A DNA stretch of 64,000 nt from Candidatus Bathyarchaeota archaeon (GTDB taxonomy: Archaea; Thermoproteota; Bathyarchaeia; Bathyarchaeales; DTEX01). Location: assembly GCA_025059045.1 (NCBI GenBank), contig JANXEA010000008.1:62001-126000 (forward strand), given 5' to 3'. How positions within the stretch are numbered: the stretch's first letter is position 1; every line of letters begins with the position of its first letter. Of this stretch, positions 18,884 through 27,679 are shown in pieces. The translations under genes and the position numbers were made by a program. The notes under the pieces were generated by a model. That model had not been told where the DNA came from. It did no database searches and saw only the letters and a list, made by a program, of their open reading frames with translations.

Positions 18884-19010
18884 ACCAGGAGACAAGCAAA
18901 AGTATTACACGTTAACTCATGTTCTAAAATTTAGACATACCTCCTCGTCTTTTGTTCTAATCCATAGAATTAAGAGATTCACATTTCCATATCACTGATA
19001 AGGGAACCAT

Positions 19011-20852
19011 ATGAAAAGCCGTCGAATCCTTTCCAGATGGTCAACTCTTCTATCACTAACGATTTTTATAGTCTCGCCATCCCTCACTCTTTTTTGCTTT
19101 CTCAACCCCCCAAATTTCTTAACTTATCCCAGCAGTATAGAACTTAAGAAGTTCTCATCATACATGGAACTTAAAATGTTTCTTAATAGCACCGCTAACT
19201 ATCCATCATACTACTTAGAGCGACAACTAAGCATCTTTTCCGTAGGTTACTCCGCAAAAAGCACGCTTGATTATTCGAGAACAAATGTTCAGGTTGAAGG
19301 CATTGATGAAGCGGACATTGTAAAATGTGATGGGTCTTACATTTACATAGTTCGCGACAATCACATCCTAATTGTGAGGGGCTATCCGCCGGAGACAGCG
19401 CACTTTCTTGCGAATATAACAGTTAACGGAACGATTGTTGGCATCTTTATAAATAATGACCGGCTAGTAGTCCTTGAATCAAATTATGAAAAGTTCAGCA
19501 GCCGGGCATCTGAAAAAATTGGCTTTCTCGACGTACCGTTTACTCACATATTGATCTATGATGTGGCGGATAGAGAAAGACCGTCTCTTGTCAAGAAGAT
19601 CTCATGTGATGGCTCATACTTTGCTTCCAGAATGATTGGGGACTACATGTACCTGATTACTTCAAGAGGAGCCTATAGAATAGGGGAAGATGTGCCCCTG
19701 CCAACGGTAATTAAAGACGGTGAATTAGAGGAGATTGATGCGAGAGACATATATTATGTTGACGTGGCAGATTACTCCTATCAGTTTGTAACAGTGCTCT
19801 CCGTGAACATAAAGAATGAATCCATCAGTCCATCGCATCAAACATTATTGGTGGGCTATAGTAGCGGTATCTATGTGTCGCTGAACAATATCTACTTGGC
19901 GACCTCTCATTACATCCCTAAGTCTTACGCGATGGTAACCGAAGTCTACCGTATCAAAATTGATGGTGAATTGATTCTGCCCGAAGCAAATGGGAATGTT
20001 CTGGGCAGAATTCTTAATCAGTTTTCGATGGACGAGTATGGCGGATTCTTCAGAATTGCCACGACAACGGGCGATGTATGGAACGGTATTTCAGGCAACA
20101 ATGTGTATGTCCTTGATATGAACCTTACAATTATTGGGAGACTAGAGAATCTTGCAATCGGAGAGACCATATACTCTGCAAGGTTTATGGGCGATAAATG
20201 CTACCTAGTAACATTTAAGAAGGTAGACCCGCTCTTCGTGATCAGCCTTGAAGACCCGGCTAATCCAAGGATTCTCGGTCAGCTCAAGATCCCAGGCTAT
20301 TCAAATTACCTTCATCCGTATGGACAGACCCTACTGATCGGCATCGGAAAAGAGACAGAGGATGCTGAGCAAGGCGATTTCGCATGGTACCAGGGCGTAA
20401 AGATCTCATTATTTGACATAAGTGACGTTGAGAACCCGCTTGAAATTGCAAAATATGAGATAGGTCATAGAGGAACCGAATCGCCCGTTCTCCACGACCA
20501 CAAAGCCCTACTATTCGATGCGGATCGGCAACTCTTAGTTATCCCAATCTTGCTTGCTGAGGTCGATGAAAAGAAATTTCCAAGCGGCGTCCCACCATAT
20601 GTTTATGGGGATTATACATGGCAGGGCGTCTATGTATTCACAACAACAGAGAATAATGTTGTAGTGAGGGGAAGAATCACGCATTTAGAGAACAACCAAG
20701 GATATTTAGATGGCGATCGCTTGCTTGCTTCCCGATTTTCAGTTGAGAGGGCAATTTACATCGAGAATTTCCTGTACACAATATCAAAAGGAATGATCAA
20801 AATAAATAGTCTAGATAATCTAGAAGATGTCAACAGGATCTATTTGCCTTAA
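19011..20852 (+). CDS. Secreted or membrane-anchored beta-propeller domain protein
   Basis: A 613-residue protein of the Beta_propel family, distantly related to WD-40 repeats. An N-terminal signal or anchor segment is at about residues 13-35. The family signature TNVQVEGIDEADIVKCDG is at 86-103, followed by IYIVRDNHILIV. Further blades contain LYVLDMN-like phrases (NNVYVLDMNLTIIGR), SARFMGDKCYLVTFKKVDPL and the C-terminal VLHDHKALLFD. It is probably exposed at the cell surface; ligand and role are unknown. The 3' end overlaps the 3' end of adk on the other strand by 23 bp. The start ATG lies after GGGAACCAT. Confidence 0.85.
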   Translation: MKSRRILSRWSTLLSLTIFIVSPSLTLFCFLNPPNFLTYPSSIELKKFSSYMELKMFLNSTANYPSYYLERQLSIFSVGYSAKSTLDYSRTNVQVEGIDEADIVKCDGSYIYIVRDNHILIVRGYPPETAHFLANITVNGTIVGIFINNDRLVVLESNYEKFSSRASEKIGFLDVPFTHILIYDVADRERPSLVKKISCDGSYFASRMIGDYMYLITSRGAYRIGEDVPLPTVIKDGELEEIDARDIYYVDVADYSYQFVTVLSVNIKNESISPSHQTLLVGYSSGIYVSLNNIYLATSHYIPKSYAMVTEVYRIKIDGELILPEANGNVLGRILNQFSMDEYGGFFRIATTTGDVWNGISGNNVYVLDMNLTIIGRLENLAIGETIYSARFMGDKCYLVTFKKVDPLFVISLEDPANPRILGQLKIPGYSNYLHPYGQTLLIGIGKETEDAEQGDFAWYQGVKISLFDISDVENPLEIAKYEIGHRGTESPVLHDHKALLFDADRQLLVIPILLAEVDEKKFPSGVPPYVYGDYTWQGVYVFTTTENNVVVRGRITHLENNQGYLDGDRLLASRFSVERAIYIENFLYTISKGMIKINSLDNLEDVNRIYLP

Positions 20853-21489
20853 CTTGGCTAATTATCTTCAAAATCTCTTCCACAATGACCTCAGGCGGAG
20901 TCTCCAGGCTGCTACAATAAACATTTCTAAGAAGACCCTTCTCGGCATAGTACCTTATTAGCGGCTCGGTCTTCTGCCGGTACACGTTCAATCTCTCCTG
21001 TATTACATCAGGTTTGTCATCATCCCTCTGATACAGCTCGCCGCCGCATTTGTCGCATACGCCTTCTCTTTTCGGTTTCAATGTCAAAAGGTTATATATC
21101 TCGCCGCAACCCCTACAAACAACACGGTTCGACAGGCGCTTAATTATTATCCAGTCTGGAACATTCAAATTAAGCACCAAATCGATCCTTGAAATCTTTT
21201 CGAGCGCCTCTGCTTGAGCAAGAGTTCTTGGAAAACCGTCAAGTATGAAGCCCCTCTCCACGTCAGGCTTCTTTAACCTATCCTCAAGCATCTTTAACAT
21301 AATTGCGTCTGGTATAAGCTCACCCCTGTCACTGTAACCTTTGATCAACTTCCCAATCTCGGTTTTCGCGCTAATCTCCTCCCTCACCATGTCTCCTGTT
21401 GATATATGCGGAACCCCGAGAATTCCAGTCAGTCTTGAAGCATATGTCCCCTTCCCGGATCCAGGAGGACCCAACATCACTATTCTCAT
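20830..21489 (-). CDS. adk: Adenylate kinase with zinc-finger lid
   Basis: Converts ATP and AMP to two ADP. The P-loop GPPGSGKGT is at residues 7-15. The NMP-binding phrase STGDMVREEI and the DGFPRTLAQAE motif are intact. The long LID carries a zinc-binding four-cysteine set (CRGCGEIYNLL and CDKCGGELYQRDDD), the bacterial-type long form rather than the short trimeric archaeal enzyme. At 219 residues it is full length. This form is found in several TACK lineages and may have been acquired. It is transcribed alone, tail-to-tail with the beta-propeller gene. Confidence 0.95.
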   Translation of the reverse strand: MRIVMLGPPGSGKGTYASRLTGILGVPHISTGDMVREEISAKTEIGKLIKGYSDRGELIPDAIMLKMLEDRLKKPDVERGFILDGFPRTLAQAEALEKISRIDLVLNLNVPDWIIIKRLSNRVVCRGCGEIYNLLTLKPKREGVCDKCGGELYQRDDDKPDVIQERLNVYRQKTEPLIRYYAEKGLLRNVYCSSLETPPEVIVEEILKIISQVKANRSC

Positions 21490-21689
21490 CTAATCTCACC
21501 CTTACTTAGCTTTCTCCATAAATATTGTATCTTAAATATCTTTACAGGAAGGCGGAAAGTCTTATGGTAGGCTTTCATCGCTCACTACCTGATTTCTACA
21601 CTTCCAACTTTGGGAGAAAAATAAAATCATAGAAATGGGCATACAGGTAATAATTAACTACGTAGCAACCAGTCTGGGGGAAAGTCAAA

Positions 21690-22028
21690 ATGGATAAGAT
21701 TATCCAGATAAACACAACTTTTTCAAGACGCGAGGATGCAATTAGGGCTGCTAAGCTGCTAGTTGAGAAGAGTCTCGCCGGATGCGTCCAGATCGTTGGA
21801 CCTATCGTGAGCATTTATCGATGGAAGGGAGAGGTAGAGACTGAGGAAGAATGGTTATGCCTAATCAAGAGCACAGAGACTCTATTCAAACATGTAGAGG
21901 AAGCCATAAAAAGTGTCCATCCATACGAAGTTCCTGAAATTGTCGCCATCCCAATAATTAGTGGGAGCAAAGAATATCTCGATTGGCTACACGGGTCGCT
22001 TGAAAAAGAGAGAAGTAATAATAAATAA
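21690..22028 (+). CDS. cutA: CutA family divalent-cation tolerance protein
   Basis: A 112-residue trimeric ferredoxin-like protein of the CutA family, annotated for copper tolerance though its real role is uncertain. Clear family motifs: LLVEKSLAGCVQIVGPIVS, then YRWKGEVETEEEWLCLIKS and the C-terminal VHPYEVPEIVAIPI with SKEYLDWL. The ATG at 21690 is preceded by GGGGGAAAG. It stands alone between adk and the broken dehydratase gene. Confidence 0.95.
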   Translation: MDKIIQINTTFSRREDAIRAAKLLVEKSLAGCVQIVGPIVSIYRWKGEVETEEEWLCLIKSTETLFKHVEEAIKSVHPYEVPEIVAIPIISGSKEYLDWLHGSLEKERSNNK

Positions 22029-22076
22029 GATATTCATTAGCGGTCTATTAGATGAACACTAGAATCCATGATTCAA

Positions 22077-23168
22077 CTAAAGGACTTCTGCGTTAGCCAA
22101 TATTTTTTCATTAATCTCAACACCGAGCCCCGGTTCATCCGGCACTTCCATGTAACCGTCAACTATGGGCACAGGATTTTTAAGCAGTTTATCGCCTACG
22201 CGATGGTCAATATTATATATTTTTGGTAGTATCGGCAGCATGGTGTGGAAGCAACAAAGTGTAGTGTTGCAATGGTGCCTAGGGGTTGGGTTTGATGGGG
22301 CGTGCATACGCAGCCAAAGGCCTCGGCTAGAGCTGCAATCTTCTTACATGCCGAGAAGCCCCAGCCTTAATCAGATCAGGCTGAACAATGTCAACCGCTT
22401 CCTTTTCAAGCATTTCTTTGAATCTGTAGATGCTCCAGTCCTGTTCACCCCCGGCTACTGGAACATCTAAGGCCTTAGCCACCTTCGCTGTTGAATCAAT
22501 GTCGTAGTAAGGGCAGGGTTCTTCGAAGTGAAATATATCATATTTTTCCATCTTCCTTCCCAGCTGGATTGCTTTGGGCGCCGCGAAGCCTCCATTAGCA
22601 TCGACCATTATCTCGATCTCATCACCTAGTTTTTCCCGGACCTCCCTAACAACAGATTCGCTTCGGCCCGGCGCGGCATCTTTATCAAAGCCGAAGGGGT
22701 TGCCGACCTTAACCTTAACGGCTTTAAATCCTTTCTCCTCAACCACCCTCATCAGCCTCTCTGCTTCTTCCTCAGGCGTTGTATCTCTCCTCATACTGGA
22801 AGCATACATGGGGATTTTTTACGGTACGCGCCACCTAGAAGCTTATAGACAGGTACGCCGAGGGCCTTGCCGATTATGTCCCAAAGAGCTATCTCTATGC
22901 CGCTAATAGCAATGGCCTGACTTTGACCTGCGATCTTATAGGTTTTTATGAAAATCCGCTCCATGAGAGATTCTATATCGAATGGGTCACAGCCCATTAT
23001 AAACGGAACTAGAGAATGTCTGACGTGAGCCGCTATAACCTGAGTATTCATTGTGCTGCATTCGCCCCATCCGGCGATCCCCGCATCGGCATCTACGCGT
23101 AGAAGTAAGCTATTCGGTTTAACCAGATAACATCTAACATCAAAACTATTTTTAAGCAAAACACCCAC
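22077..23168 (-). pseudogene. Broken mandelate racemase/muconate lactonizing enzyme family dehydratase
   Basis: Enolase-superfamily acid-sugar dehydratase in four pieces. The N-terminal capping domain runs from 23168 to the T6 run at 22815-22820. One added base there joins GGAYRKK to IPMYASSMRR and the barrel, with VKVKVGNPFG, MVDANGG and HFEEPCPYYD. A second lesion lies at the C4 run 22359-22362; correcting it gives KAGGFSACKKIAALAEAFG and CTPHQTQPLG. A third, at the T5 run 22220-22224, leads to the ending YNIDHRVGDKLLKNPVPI. Repaired, the protein is about 365 residues, normal for the family. All three lesions look like loss of one base in a homopolymer, so either pseudogene decay or sequence error is possible. 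Confidence 0.83.
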
Positions 23169-23271
23169 TTAAACCTTGGTCATCTCAGCACATATAATTT
23201 GTGTCTAGCGGCTGAGAGATATTTGCCGCCAAAACTCTTCAGAAAAAGAAGCGAATGTAAAAGTTTGTTTT

Positions 23272-23414
23272 TGGCGCCGGGGGTGGGATTTGAACCCACG
23301 CGACCCAGATGGGTCACAGGCTAGCCAGTTTTTCTCTCCAGGCTTGAGCTCCTATGTTCTCGAGGTCTGCTCCCTACCTGACTTCCCGCATTGTTAGCTC
23401 TAGGAGACCCCGGC
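23272..23414 (-). tRNA. tRNA-Ser, probable CGA anticodon, with probable introns
   Basis: Acceptor stem GCCGGGG pairs with CCCCGGC, followed by discriminator G and an encoded CCA. The T arm is GTGGG-TTCAAAT-CCCAC. A long variable arm GACCC-ATCT-GGGTC makes it a class II tRNA, and the G discriminator points to serine. The gene is 140 nt without CCA, against about 86 expected. Removing 18 nt at 23382-23399 in the D loop restores A14, G15, G18, G19 and A21. Removing 36 nt at 23323-23358 after position 37 gives the loop CTCGAGA (anticodon CGA, 23360-23362). One A-C mismatch remains in the anticodon stem. A GGA anticodon with a 13-nt intron is a weaker alternative. Confidence 0.85.
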
Positions 23415-23489
23415 TTGCAATGCCTACTTTAGATTCTACGATCTCCGAAGTTTTTATTCTTTCCGTAATGAACGAAGCTAGGCAAGCTC

Positions 23490-24530
23490 TTATTCGCCTT
23501 TTGTTTTTGAACGCCAAAGTTTTGGATAGGTACCTCTAGGCATTATGACCCTCTCATTCTTTGCGGCTATTCCATGATCCATCTTCATGATTTCTTCACT
23601 GCTTGCCACAGCCGTGCCCAACGCTACTACCTCACCTTTCAAAGTAAAAATGGCAACTTTGCTTCCGGATAGTATGCCGTCCTCTAATGAGACAATACCC
23701 GGGGCCGCTAAATGTGCACCGTGGCATAAAGCGTCGACCGCCGAGTCTCTCACGATTATCTTAGGCAGGAGCGCCAAGGCGGTTTCCATAGGTAGTATAA
23801 AGCTCCTTAACGCTTTTTCGTCCCCCTCTTCTTTCCACTTGCTATAAAGGTAGTAAACGTCGTGAAGTGTCACGTTATGTTCATCCTCGGTGAAGGGACC
23901 GGATCTTGTCCGCCTTAGTTCTAGCATGTGGGCCCCACAGCCCAGCACGTCTCCTATGTCATGGCAGAGTTTACGTATGTATGTTCCGGCCTCGCATCCA
24001 ACCTTAAATAGGACATTTCTGCCATCAATCTCCAAGGTTTCAATATAGTATATTCTCCTAACTCTAACCCTTCTTTTCACAGAGGCGCGGACAGGAGGCT
24101 TCTGAAATATTTTACCCTGGAATTCCTCGAGAACATTTTTCACCCGTTCTTCAGGAATGTCTGAGTGAAGTCTCATCACGCAAACGTATTCTTTTCCAGA
24201 GACTAATAGGGCTTGGATTACTTTGGTCGCTTCCTCTAAGGCTATAGGCAGGACGCCAGTCACCTTGGGATATCCTTAGCCTCTAACCATATTAGAGGCT
24301 TCTAAGGTCCCGCCGTGACCAGCATGCCTAACAGACAGGATTCGTCTCACCCAAGCTGTCACTTCATGGCTTGATGGACCAGCTGGTTTGTCAAGATTCA
24401 CTATTCCAAACCTTATGAAGTCCGATGCAGGCCTCTCACAAGGTTTGCATCCATAGTTTGGATCGGTCTCAGCCTCCGACTTAATCAGAGTCTCACGCCT
24501 AACCATCCATGGCGCAACAATCTTTGTCAT
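23490..24530 (-). CDS. cbf5: Cbf5, tRNA/rRNA pseudouridine synthase (gene interrupted by an intron)
   Basis: Catalytic subunit of archaeal H/ACA ribonucleoproteins, also modifying tRNA U55. Exon 1 (24302-24530) encodes 76 residues plus one base, ending GHGGTL; exon 2 is 23490-24271. After removing 30 nt the join reads GHGGTLDPKVTGVLP, restoring the TruB-family motif with catalytic Asp77. The spliced protein is 336 residues, a normal length. Exon 2 carries the family phrases FKVGCEAGTYIRKLCHDIG, GCGAHMLELRRTRSGPF and a C-terminal PUA domain (DSAVDALCHGAHLAAPGI). Without splicing the frame stops within the intron. It lies between eL14 upstream and tRNA-Ser downstream, all on the minus strand. 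Confidence 0.95.
24272..24301 (-). other. 30-nt archaeal intron in cbf5 with bulge-helix-bulge motif
   Basis: On the transcript strand the junctions fold as a canonical bulge-helix-bulge. The outer helix is GGGA with TCCC, the central 4-bp helix CCTT with AAGG, the two 3-nt bulges are AGA and ATA, and the inner helix is AGCCTCTAA with TTAGAGGCT closed by a TATGG loop. Cutting after the second base of each bulge and ligating gives TTA GAT CCC, that is Leu-Asp-Pro, restoring the catalytic motif. The intron length is a multiple of three but holds an in-frame TAA. Introns in cbf5 are known from Crenarchaeota. Confidence 0.93.
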
Positions 24531-24580
24531 AAACCATCCTCCATGAAAGCAAGTTGTGGAAAAAAAATAAAAACTCAGCC

Positions 24581-24841
24581 CTATTTTGGGCTAGAATATC
24601 CGCTAAGCTTGGCAAGAGCCTCTGTTACTTCTTCGTCCGTTGCACCTCTTTTTATTTCAATCTTCTCTTCCATTGGTCTAAGGTGATTTATGTTCACTCT
24701 TCGACGTCTAACCCCAGTTAATGATTTTGGACCAGTTATAAGGGCAAAATTCTTGTCAATTAAGTCAACTATCACGCATTTTTTCCCGGCTTCTCTGCCT
24801 CTCAACTTCACGCATATCCTACCGACTTCAATCGCGGGCAA
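24581..24841 (-). CDS. rpl14e: Ribosomal protein eL14 (L14e)
   Basis: Large-subunit ribosomal protein of archaea and eukaryotes. The KOW-type N-terminus IEVGRICVKLRGREAGKKCV is clear, followed by NFALITGPKSLTGVRRRRVN and NHLRPMEEKIEI. The 86-residue length is typical of archaeal L14e. It precedes cbf5 by 50 nt on the same strand, an arrangement seen in many archaea, and is probably co-transcribed with it. Confidence 0.95.
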   Translation of the reverse strand: MPAIEVGRICVKLRGREAGKKCVIVDLIDKNFALITGPKSLTGVRRRRVNINHLRPMEEKIEIKRGATDEEVTEALAKLSGYSSPK

Positions 24842-24889
24842 GATAAGAAACCTCCATTCATTTCAAGAAGGGAGACTTCTACATAAATG

Positions 24890-25738
24890 TTAAGGATTTA
24901 TCCTTGAGGGCTTCTCCATTAGCTTACGCTTTTCTCCCATAGACCCATCTTTAAGGTGAGGCCTTCTTAGGACATGATCACCCATCTTCTCAATCTCTCT
25001 AGCCTCATCAGCCACCCTTGCAGCATACCTCATGATCTCATGAGCCTCGGCAACCATGGGAATATACACATTCGCATCGGTTATCCTAAAACATGCATCC
25101 GTCGTGATCTTCGAAACTTGCGCAGCTAATTCGTATGCCGCTTTTGCCTTCGCCCTTGCATAGGGGTTCAAGAACCCAGCGGCTTCGACGGCTGTTTCAG
25201 AATCAAGTATGACCCTTGGCATACTCGGTTTCTGTCCAGACCTTAACTGTTTAATCATCTCATCTATAACTTTCACTATCGCATTGACCACGCCAGTTAC
25301 AGCCAGAACTTTCAGTACATCCGAGTTAAATATCACCATCTCGGCAGGATCAAGAAACTCTCTTCGAGCACCAATCATAGAATCCGCCTCCACAATGATA
25401 TAACCCATACCATACTCCTCCAATTCTTTTACGAGCTTTTTAGCCGGGCTATCTGATATTATAATAGTTGGAAGCCCAGCGGTTTTGAGCACTTTACGTG
25501 CCTCTGAGGGTCCAGGGGTAGTTTGCCCTGGACCTACGAGAATAACCACGTCAGGGCTAATTTTGAGCATGAATTCGGCGGCTTCTCTACATTGGTCCAC
25601 TCCGAGTTTCGCACCTGCCCCGACAACCCTCACATCAATATCCATCCTATCAGCTCTCTCGTCCAATATGAACTCAAGCAATGGCAAAATGCCTAAGCAT
25701 CCTACCTTTAGTATGCCGATCTTAACAACATTACCCAT
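24890..25738 (-). CDS. mtd: F420-dependent methylene-tetrahydromethanopterin dehydrogenase
   Basis: Reversibly oxidises methylene-H4MPT to methenyl-H4MPT with coenzyme F420, a step of the archaeal Wood-Ljungdahl and methanogenic C1 pathway. Family phrases are strong: VKIGILKVGCLGILPLLEF at the start, VVGAGAKLGVDQC, LVGPGQTTPGPSEARK and the C-terminal DANVYIPMVAEAHEIMRYAA. The frame opens ten codons earlier, but the GAGGTG ribosome binding site sits 7 nt before the ATG at 25738, so that start is preferred (282 residues). It is followed downstream by eL14 and preceded by a Gfo/Idh/MocA gene. It is a marker of an H4MPT-using archaeon. Confidence 0.95.
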   Translation of the reverse strand: MGNVVKIGILKVGCLGILPLLEFILDERADRMDIDVRVVGAGAKLGVDQCREAAEFMLKISPDVVILVGPGQTTPGPSEARKVLKTAGLPTIIISDSPAKKLVKELEEYGMGYIIVEADSMIGARREFLDPAEMVIFNSDVLKVLAVTGVVNAIVKVIDEMIKQLRSGQKPSMPRVILDSETAVEAAGFLNPYARAKAKAAYELAAQVSKITTDACFRITDANVYIPMVAEAHEIMRYAARVADEAREIEKMGDHVLRRPHLKDGSMGEKRKLMEKPSRINP

Positions 25739-25788
25739 TTGATACACCTCTGACTTTTCAAGGCACATACTAAATAGGATAAAATTTA

Positions 25789-26793
25789 CTATGTTCTCTG
25801 CACCATCTTCTCGGCAATCTCTTGCGCCTTGATAGCATCCTCAACAGTTATCAGGGGTTTAGCTTTTCCCAATATGCAATCAATAAAGTGGCTGTCAATC
25901 TGATAGTGCCCCCAAACTCTCGTGCCTGAAACCGGAATATCCCACTCTCTTCTTTCAGGATCTGATCCATAAAGGATTATCTTGTTGTTCCAAACCGTGT
26001 GAAGAACATTTGTATTGTCTCCATATATTTCCAGCCTACTCGTGCTTGCAGACTCCCCAACTGTTGCACCATAATGAAGGGATCCCACAGCTCCCCTAGA
26101 AAATCTTATTGCGCCAATTGTATTATAGCCTATGATCCCTCCAAACCTCTCAAGCTTACTATAGTTGCTTACCCATTCTACGTAGACTATTTCATCCTCA
26201 AGCATCCACCGTAACATGTCGATCGACCAGACCGAAAGTGTAAAGTCTGGATAACCCCCACTCTTCTCGATATCCCATGCCCAAGAGCCTGGTGGCCATT
26301 GCTCTGCTAAAGCTTTGGCTGGAATAAACTCTCTAAAGTGGACAGCGATGGGTTCTCCTATGATTCCATTTTTCAGCATCTCTTTAGCTTTGACGTACAC
26401 TGGTGCAAACCTGAAATTCAAGACTGGCATTAACAGGACCCCATTCCTCTCCGCTGCTCTCTTCATCTCCCGCACTTGCGAGATCTTAGGCGCAAGTGGC
26501 ATCTCGCATAGTACATGTTTTCCCTTCTCCACCGCCCTAATAGTAGCCTCATAGTGAAATGGGGTAGGAACTGAAATGACAACTGCATCCACCTTAGGAT
26601 TATCCAATATCGCATCGTAATCGAGACAGTACGGCACACCATATTTTTCTGATAACGGTTTAACCCTGGACTCCGTTCTCGCGCCTATAACAACCAACTC
26701 AGCCCCCGGCATCTTTTTAAACGATGGCACGTGAGCCTGACCGCCAACGAACCCGACACCTACAACGGCAACACCAACACTTCTAAATGCCAT
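25789..26793 (-). CDS. Gfo/Idh/MocA family oxidoreductase
   Basis: NAD(P)-dependent sugar or polyol dehydrogenase. The N-terminal Rossmann fold has VAVVGVGFVGGQAHVPSF, then IGARTESRVKPLSEKYGVP and the conserved VEKGKHVLCEMPLAP; the usual EKP triad is EMP here. The C-terminal domain includes HFREFIPAKALAEQWP and WDIEKSGGYPDFTLS with a likely catalytic His/Asp pair. It has 334 residues. The substrate cannot be read; given the broken acid-sugar dehydratase, a GH106 glycosidase and an HpcH-type aldolase in the window, a sugar-oxidation role is conceivable. It precedes mtd on the same strand with a 50-nt gap. Confidence 0.9.
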   Translation of the reverse strand: MAFRSVGVAVVGVGFVGGQAHVPSFKKMPGAELVVIGARTESRVKPLSEKYGVPYCLDYDAILDNPKVDAVVISVPTPFHYEATIRAVEKGKHVLCEMPLAPKISQVREMKRAAERNGVLLMPVLNFRFAPVYVKAKEMLKNGIIGEPIAVHFREFIPAKALAEQWPPGSWAWDIEKSGGYPDFTLSVWSIDMLRWMLEDEIVYVEWVSNYSKLERFGGIIGYNTIGAIRFSRGAVGSLHYGATVGESASTSRLEIYGDNTNVLHTVWNNKIILYGSDPERREWDIPVSGTRVWGHYQIDSHFIDCILGKAKPLITVEDAIKAQEIAEKMVQRT

Positions 26794-26914
26794 AACACTT
26801 CATCTCACAAATCTTCCTTAGACAATTAAAGATTCGATTATTTAGGAATTTTCATAGCTCGCGATAACTTTTATCTTCAAAGAACATCTTATTTATGAGA
26901 CAGGATGGTGTAGT

Positions 26915-27679
26915 TTGTTGGAACTTGTTGACACCCATTCTCACCTAGAAGAAATCGAGGATCTTGACGCGGCCATAAGAAGGGCGGAGGAGGTTGGCGT
27001 TATCGCCATCTTAACTATGGGATCTGATAAAGAGACAAATATGTGGTCTCTTCATGAAGGAGTTAAGCATTGTAATATGAAGCTAAGAATCTATCCATGC
27101 ATCGGGCTTCATCCACAAAATTTGGAACCGCAAAAGGCAGAATTGGAATTAAAATTCATAGAAGACAATATCAGAAAGGCATACGCGATAGGAGAGATCG
27201 GCCTAGATTACTGGCACCCAGACATTCGTAAAAGCTCTGAAGTTACAGAATTCCAGAGACGGATCTTTAGAAGGCTTTTAAAATTATCTAAAGATAATGA
27301 TAAGCCAGTTTCGATACACAGCAGGGGAGCCTGGGCAGAAGCTTTAGAGATTACAAAAGAAGAAGGTGTGAAGAAGGCTGTCTTCCACTGGTTCAGCGGA
27401 CCACTCAATGTCCTGAAAAAACTGCTAGACGAGGGCTACTATATCTCAGCTACGCCAGCTGCGGCTTACCGCAAAGCTCATAGGACAGCAATTTCAAAGA
27501 CACCTTTGGAACAGATTCTATTAGAGACTGACTCTCCTGTTGAATATCTGGGGGAGCCGGCCGAGCCAGCACACATCACTAAAACCCTTTCCGCGGTTGC
27601 TGAGATAAAGAATGAGCAGATTACTCGGGTCGCCGAGGTTACAACAGAGAATGCGAAAAAACTTTTCAAGATTCCTTAA
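26915..27679 (+). CDS. tatD: TatD-family metal-dependent hydrolase
   Basis: Metal-dependent TIM-barrel nuclease or hydrolase of the TatD family. The metal-binding N-terminal motif DTHSHL is at residues 6-11; further ligands are in IGEIGLDYWH, SIHSRGAW and FHWFSGP. The C-terminal ETDSPVEYLG holds the last aspartate. At 254 residues it is full length. The start is TTG in a GTAGTTTG context. Its 3' end overlaps the DUF89 gene on the opposite strand by 4 bp. Confidence 0.92.
   Translation: MLELVDTHSHLEEIEDLDAAIRRAEEVGVIAILTMGSDKETNMWSLHEGVKHCNMKLRIYPCIGLHPQNLEPQKAELELKFIEDNIRKAYAIGEIGLDYWHPDIRKSSEVTEFQRRIFRRLLKLSKDNDKPVSIHSRGAWAEALEITKEEGVKKAVFHWFSGPLNVLKKLLDEGYYISATPAAAYRKAHRTAISKTPLEQILLETDSPVEYLGEPAEPAHITKTLSAVAEIKNEQITRVAEVTTENAKKLFKIP

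Noticed and set aside
23330-23360. tRNA-Ser anticodon GGA with a 13-nt intron
   Set aside because: It gives a good loop (CTGGAGA) and a CTGG/CTGG helix, but spacing from the D stem is off by two bases and no inner helix exists. The CGA model fits the spacing and total length better, though it is not certain.
23490-24530. cbf5 as two genes or a frameshifted pseudogene
   Set aside because: No single base change joins the two frames and restores the catalytic Asp, whereas a canonical bulge-helix-bulge excision of 30 nt does so exactly.
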